A stretch of DNA of 16,639 nt. Source: Fodinibius sp051746985. Lineage in GTDB: Bacteria; Bacteroidota; Rhodothermia; Balneolales; Balneolaceae. Positions 14,573 to 16,639 of this stretch are shown here, in pieces. Numbering within the stretch: position 1 is the first letter of the stretch; every line of letters begins with the position of its first letter. Below the pieces are notes generated by a model. That model made no database searches. It had not been told where the DNA came from and saw only the letters and a program-made list of their open reading frames with translations. The stretch is from positions 1 through 16,639 of the forward strand of contig JBNJFP010000049.1 of assembly GCA_051746985.1 (NCBI GenBank), read 5' to 3'. The position numbers and the translations under genes are program-made.

Positions 14573-16636
14573 CTATTGACCCGACTCCCGTTCATGCTTC
14601 ATTTTATACTCGAACACTTTATCCGAAACCTTTTTGGCCGCATCCGAATCGGGTTCGGGGAATAGCTCATCAATGGGCGACTCCTGCAATAACGTGCGCT
14701 GACGTCCCGCCTCTTTCATAGCCTTCATCACCTTACGACGTTCCTCTTCTTTATCCGAGGAATTATAGCGCTCGTACAAATCAACCTGCAAGCGATCCAG
14801 GTAATGGATTTTAAGTGCTTTCAACGCTCCTTTGGCAGTGCGGTACGGATTTTTATCCTTTTTATACTGCACCCCAATTTTTTCGTGATGACGTTCGCTC
14901 ACCGAATGCTCCTCGAGCACAATCTCCCCCACCAGCTTGGGATACGGATGTTCGCGTTCGGCATAGGCTTCAACTGAAACCTCCTTCTCATCCTTATAAC
15001 GCTGGATGATATCTTCGTAAAACTTCCGGAGCTGCTTATCCTCAAATTGCCGCTCATTGCACTGCGAACCGATGTAATCAATCATATCACGATCGTACAT
15101 CAGCATCAATCGAATCAATTCCTTCTCATAATTGGGACGCTTTTTGGGTGGTTCGGGCTGTCTGTTTTTTTGCTGATTTGAGGGAGCCTGATCATTAAAT
15201 CCAACCGAATGGGGTACGGGAGCCTGAGGCCGATGATCTCCGTCGTCCTGTTGCTCCTTCCGGCGACGCGCTTCCCGTTCTTTCCTTCGCTTTTCGCGCT
15301 GACGTGCTTTCTTGCGTTCATCCTTCAACTGCTTTCTGATTTTACCCAGCTCATCAAAAAGCGCTCGATCACCGATTTTGGCCTTGCTATTCAAATGCTG
15401 CACGTAGGTTTCGCGCGAAACCTGATCCGGCATATGCGCGATGCTCTCCAAGATCTCAGAAATCACTTTTTTCTTTTCGGCGGGCTCCTCCCATCGCCCC
15501 TCATCTTTTGCCTTGTGGATTTGATAACTCAAAAAATCTTCCGCCTCTTCCCGCTTCATTTCCAAAAACGAATCCTTACCAAACTGACGAACAAACGAAT
15601 CCGGGTCTTCCCCTTCGGGCAGTTCCAGCAGTTTTACATCCATCCCCTCGCGCAACGCTATATTGATCCCGCGTTTCATCGCTCGCTGTCCGGCTGAATC
15701 CGAATCATAAATCATGGTGATCGTATCACCATATCGGTGCAACAACTTCATCTGATCGGGCGTCAACGACGTCCCGCTTGAAGCCGCTACATTATTTATG
15801 CCGTACTGCTGCAGCGAAATCACATCCGTATAACCCTCCACCAAAATTACTTCATCGGTCTTGCGGATATCATTCTTTGCAAAATTAATTCCGTACAGGA
15901 CCCTACTCTTATTATAAACCTTCGTCTGAGGAGAGTTGATGTATTTGGCCGTCTTTTCATTCCCAAGTACTCGTCCCGCATAAGCAATTACTTTTCCGGA
16001 GGGGTTAAAAATTGGGAACATCAACCGACCACGAAAGGCATCATAATACCCCTCCCCACGATTACTGGGTTTTATGAGTCCCGCCTCCAGCAAATATTCT
16101 TCATTCAAACCGGAATCAATTGCCGTGCGATACAGTTTTTCTCCATCCGACGGGGCATAACCAAGGCCGTATTTTTTGATGATACTCCGATCGTAACCTC
16201 GCTCCTGCAGGTAATCCCGCGCTTTTTGGGCTTCTTTGGTTTCCATCAGGTGACGGAAAAAGAAAACACCTGCGTATTTCAGGGCATGATAAATCCCTTC
16301 GCGCAGATTATGTTCTTCGTCAAATTCTTCGGCATCCTCTTCAGGAAGGGAAACGCCGTAACGGTCGGCCAGAGAGCGCATAGCCTCTACAAAACCTACA
16401 CCTTCCATCTCCATCACAAAATTGAACACATCTCCCGACTCTCCACAACCAAAGCACTTATAAATTCCCAAATCCGGAGTTACGTGAAAAGATGGGGTCT
16501 TTTCATCATGGAACGGGCAAAGTCCTTTCCAGCTGCGTCCCGATCGCTTGAGTTTTACATAGTCCTCGACCACCTCGACGATATCCGCCGCACCGCGCAC
16601 TTCTTCTTTTTTTTCATCGGGAATCATGGTAGTCAT
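14573..16636 (-). CDS. dnaG: DNA primase DnaG
   Basis: DnaG makes RNA primers at the replication fork. The 687-residue protein has the N-terminal CHCC zinc-binding domain (C40, H43, C61, C64 in CPFHDEKTPSF...CFGCG), the RNA-polymerase domain with FRGRLMFPI near 201-209, and the TOPRIM core with EGYTDV (267-272) and DSDSAG (311-316). Then comes a C-terminal helicase-binding region. Between core and C-terminal domain lies a long low-complexity linker (about 436-500), first Arg/Lys/Glu-rich then Gln/Pro/Asn-rich, which makes the protein longer than E. coli DnaG (581). The likely start is the ATG at 16634-16636 or the ATG three codons later (16625-16627, MIPDEKK); only one further codon is visible upstream, so a longer N-terminus cannot be excluded. 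suhB follows. Confidence 0.95.
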   Translation of the reverse strand: MTTMIPDEKKEEVRGAADIVEVVEDYVKLKRSGRSWKGLCPFHDEKTPSFHVTPDLGIYKCFGCGESGDVFNFVMEMEGVGFVEAMRSLADRYGVSLPEEDAEEFDEEHNLREGIYHALKYAGVFFFRHLMETKEAQKARDYLQERGYDRSIIKKYGLGYAPSDGEKLYRTAIDSGLNEEYLLEAGLIKPSNRGEGYYDAFRGRLMFPIFNPSGKVIAYAGRVLGNEKTAKYINSPQTKVYNKSRVLYGINFAKNDIRKTDEVILVEGYTDVISLQQYGINNVAASSGTSLTPDQMKLLHRYGDTITMIYDSDSAGQRAMKRGINIALREGMDVKLLELPEGEDPDSFVRQFGKDSFLEMKREEAEDFLSYQIHKAKDEGRWEEPAEKKKVISEILESIAHMPDQVSRETYVQHLNSKAKIGDRALFDELGKIRKQLKDERKKARQREKRRKEREARRRKEQQDDGDHRPQAPVPHSVGFNDQAPSNQQKNRQPEPPKKRPNYEKELIRLMLMYDRDMIDYIGSQCNERQFEDKQLRKFYEDIIQRYKDEKEVSVEAYAEREHPYPKLVGEIVLEEHSVSERHHEKIGVQYKKDKNPYRTAKGALKALKIHYLDRLQVDLYERYNSSDKEEERRKVMKAMKEAGRQRTLLQESPIDELFPEPDSDAAKKVSDKVFEYKMKHERESGQ

Positions 16637-16639
16637 AGC

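Noticed and set aside
15209..15697. A 162-codon open frame antisense to dnaG
   Set aside because: It overlies the low-complexity DnaG linker and adjoining region; the leucine/phenylalanine-rich product is what the reverse complement of Glu/Lys/Arg codons gives.

Overview
The window looks like ordinary chromosomal DNA of a Gram-negative bacterium on the Bacteroidota/Balneolota side of the tree, most likely a Balneolaceae-type organism. The reasons are the AT-leaning composition, starts without clear Shine-Dalgarno sequences, a TolC/periplasmic-adaptor efflux system that implies an outer membrane, a BshB1 bacillithiol deacetylase, and a bacteroidete-style CrtY lycopene cyclase. DnaG keeps an intact CHCC zinc finger. 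As far as I recall, many classical Bacteroidota have a degenerate finger there, which favours Balneolota or Rhodothermota. This assignment is inference and no rRNA gene is present. I see no phage genes, transposases, tRNAs, CRISPR arrays or recognisable defence genes.

Layout from left to right. (1) 1-587, minus: the N-terminal part of an exported helical protein of unknown function that leaves the window on the left. (2) 745-2390, plus: tspO and crtY, 17 bp apart, behind an intergenic region holding a perfect 17-bp palindrome. (3) 2387-4206, minus: a PIG-L/LmbE deacetylase followed by an AI-2E-family membrane permease whose stop overlaps that of crtY tail to tail. (4) 4318-12787, minus: nine consecutive genes. 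These are two MacB/FtsX-type permeases, a GT-B glycosyltransferase, three small membrane-associated proteins resembling the enterobacterial YqjD/YqjE set, then a TolC-like outer-membrane protein, a MacA/HlyD-type adaptor and a free-standing ABC ATPase. A hairpin overlapping the last stop codon probably ends the unit. (5) 12932-13675, plus: bshB1, divergent from the permeases. (6) 13707-16636, minus: dnaG followed by a SuhB-type inositol monophosphatase.

How the genes fit together. The main system is a tripartite MacAB-TolC-like exporter or envelope-stress pump with MacB split into an ATPase and two non-identical permeases. The two halves of the pump lie about 2.5 kb apart, with a glycosyltransferase and a YqjDE-like cassette between them. 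The tspO-crtY pair links a tetrapyrrole-binding outer-membrane-type sensor family to carotenoid ring formation. Two separate PIG-L deacetylases (BshB1 and a BshB2-like protein) suggest bacillithiol is made. The dnaG/suhB block is housekeeping.

I did not find a clearly new biological system. The points most worth a second look are the split pump with its embedded envelope genes, the tspO-crtY pair with its palindromic candidate operator, and several dyad sequences at gene borders.
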